Of a stretch of DNA of 64,000 nt, positions 62,881 through 64,000 are shown one piece after another (within the stretch, counting starts at the first letter, position 1; each line of letters opens with the position of its first letter). A model generated the notes under the pieces. It did not search any database, had not been told where the DNA came from, and saw only the letters and a list, made by a program, of their open reading frames with translations. Made by a program: the position numbers and the translations under genes. This stretch comes from Ww85 sp963745765 (lineage in GTDB: Bacteria > Desulfobacterota > Desulfobulbia > Desulfobulbales > Desulfocapsaceae). Where the stretch lies: NCBI GenBank assembly GCA_963745765.1, contig CAVUYQ010000025.1:62001-126000 (forward strand), given 5' to 3'.

Positions 62881-63033
62881 CATTTCCTCCCTGTTTTAGA
62901 TTAAACGTTTCCAACGTTTTTCACCACCAGCCAGCCACCAAATGAGCAGGAAAAAAAGCAGCCCTTCTGGTCTGGTGAATGTTCTGGTTCGGCGATTTTT
63001 GCCGCTTGGTTCCTGATGGCAGGAATTAAATAG

Positions 63034-63174
63034 TTTTCGTCCGGAAATGAGCGATTTTCACCTAAATCTAGGCGCTCGATAAATTTAACCGCAGGCATAT
63101 AATTGATATTCCGAGGATTAAATTTTGAGAGTAACGACGAGTTAGGGGAAAAGCGCTGTTTCAGGATGGAAACT
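63034..63174. repeat. Dispersed ~140-bp intergenic element, copy 4 (divergent ends)
   Basis: The centre GCAGGCATATAATTGATATTCCGAGGATT closely matches copies at 23303 and 56791, and the length is the same. The ends differ: they are GTTTTCGTCCGGAAATGAG and CTGTTTCAGGATGGAAAC, which are again inverted relative to each other. It fills the gap between the haem protein and the decarboxylase gene. Confidence 0.6.
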
Positions 63175-63199
63175 AAATAAATCTGCCCCAAGCCTCTCT

Positions 63200-64000
63200 T
63201 TACTCGATTACTCCACTTCTTTTGCCCAGATAGCTGGTCAAACGATTTAAGGCAGGAGAGCGGTCATCTCTATCAATTTTTACCTCAATCAGACTGAAAT
63301 CTTTGGTATTGTCACGCGCTTCAAGCAAAGCACTATCGAAATCCTTTTCATTATCAACATAAAACCCTTTACCTCTTCCTAAAATTTCAGGAACTGAGCT
63401 GTATTTCCAGGGAAGGATATCATTGAACGGTCCGTCCAGCATCGGCCGCTCAGTGCTATATCCATCATTATTCAAAACAATAACTATGGGATTTAAGCCG
63501 TACCTGGCAATAGTTGACAATTCCATGCCAGTCATCTGGAAAGCACCATCTCCAATCAAGACAATGGCTCGAAGCGCTGGGTTGGCATAGTGGACCCCAA
63601 CTGCTGCTGGAACCGAAAAACCGAGGGAGGCATAGTACGCCGGAGAAAGAAAATTTGTATCCTGGTGCATATATAGATCATTGGCGCCGAACAGTGCATC
63701 GCCCACATCTGCAATTACAATATTATCCTTGGTAATAAATGAGTTGAGATTATGAAAAAGCCTCTGCACCTTCATTTTTTGGTGGCTCTTTGATGGATGG
63801 AAAGGAAGAGGCGGTGCAGGAACCGGGTGGGTTTCAGTTCGCTTTTTTATATCTCCGTCGGACAAGCCTTTCAAAAAGTCTTTAAACAAAATATTATAAT
63901 AGCGATGATGGTAGATGGTCAGTTTTTCGCTGGTTGCGTAGATTGAACGAGCAGGGTTAATATTAGCCGTGTATATGCCCGTATTCAAGTCCGTCAGAAA
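63200..64000 (-). CDS. Thiamine-diphosphate decarboxylase (pyruvate/indolepyruvate type), N-terminus outside window
   Basis: The frame is open to base 64000, so only the C-terminal 266 residues are seen. The pyrophosphate-binding domain is clear: NIVIADVGDALFGANDLY, FLSPAYYASLGFSVPAAVGVHYANP, and the cofactor motif IGDGAFQMTGMELSTIARYGLNPIVIVLNNDGYSTERPM (GDG to NN). These match the pyruvate/indolepyruvate decarboxylase group. Which 2-oxo acid it uses cannot be judged from this part. Confidence 0.88.
   Translation of the reverse strand, partial: FLTDLNTGIYTANINPARSIYATSEKLTIYHHRYYNILFKDFLKGLSDGDIKKRTETHPVPAPPLPFHPSKSHQKMKVQRLFHNLNSFITKDNIVIADVGDALFGANDLYMHQDTNFLSPAYYASLGFSVPAAVGVHYANPALRAIVLIGDGAFQMTGMELSTIARYGLNPIVIVLNNDGYSTERPMLDGPFNDILPWKYSSVPEILGRGKGFYVDNEKDFDSALLEARDNTKDFSLIEVKIDRDDRSPALNRLTSYLGKRSGVIE

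Noticed and set aside
1..64000. CRISPR arrays, tRNA or rRNA genes, riboswitches
   Set aside because: I looked for regular direct repeats, cloverleaf arms and known leader motifs by eye and found none that hold up; a dedicated covariance search could still find a small RNA.

Overview
The window looks like a chromosome segment from a sulfur-metabolising, anaerobic or microaerophilic member of the Desulfobacterota (Deltaproteobacteria). This is an inference. It rests on a QmoC/HdrA/MvhD-type oxidoreductase operon with TusA and DsrE sulfur carriers, a sigma54-dependent regulator, several carboxylate and peptide uptake systems (TTT, TRAP, Dpp, Liv), and two families of short intergenic repeats. 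No rRNA, tRNA, CRISPR array, phage module or intact insertion sequence was seen.

Layout. Bases 1-2946 (minus) hold a tripartite tricarboxylate transporter, followed by two CYTH-fold genes, a LysR regulator and a 1075-residue protein with a PHP-like N-terminus and a membrane C-terminus. A GNAT gene and an M20 amidohydrolase come next. Bases 11197-19077 (minus) form the sulfur/electron-transfer operon: TusA-like, DsrE, TusA, MvhD, HdrA, HdrA, a winged-helix protein, a QmoC-like membrane subunit, DsrE2 and DUF1638. It has a good sigma54 promoter and faces a divergent PAS-AAA-Fis activator (19323-20720). Thioredoxin, a BASS/ACR3-type permease and a UspA follow. Bases 24526-31339 are a dipeptide ABC operon with a peptidase.

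Bases 31387-56039 form a large ureide/hydantoin region. It holds an atypical cytosine-deaminase-like amidohydrolase, an NCS1 permease, PuuE-type allantoinase, an allantoin/hydantoin racemase, a Liv-type ABC transporter, a TRAP transporter, AllE, an aspartate/ornithine-carbamoyltransferase-family enzyme, carbamate kinase, AllA, a GntR/FCD regulator and glyoxylate carboligase. Together they could take allantoin-type compounds to glyoxylate and tartronate semialdehyde, with ATP made from carbamoyl phosphate. A palindrome of the type TTGT-N2-ACAA recurs in the control regions of at least five of these units, and a variant lies next to the GntR gene, so they probably form one regulon. Allantoate amidohydrolase (allC) was not found here.

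Bases 56978-60358 carry asnS, argF and pyrB. After these come a DMT exporter, a GNAT gene, a haem-binding protein and the C-terminal part of a pyruvate/indolepyruvate decarboxylase cut by the window end.

Two cautions apply. Several genes are split by single-base frame breaks, most of the same sign, which may be sequence errors or real decay. Long antisense open frames are common and were discarded.
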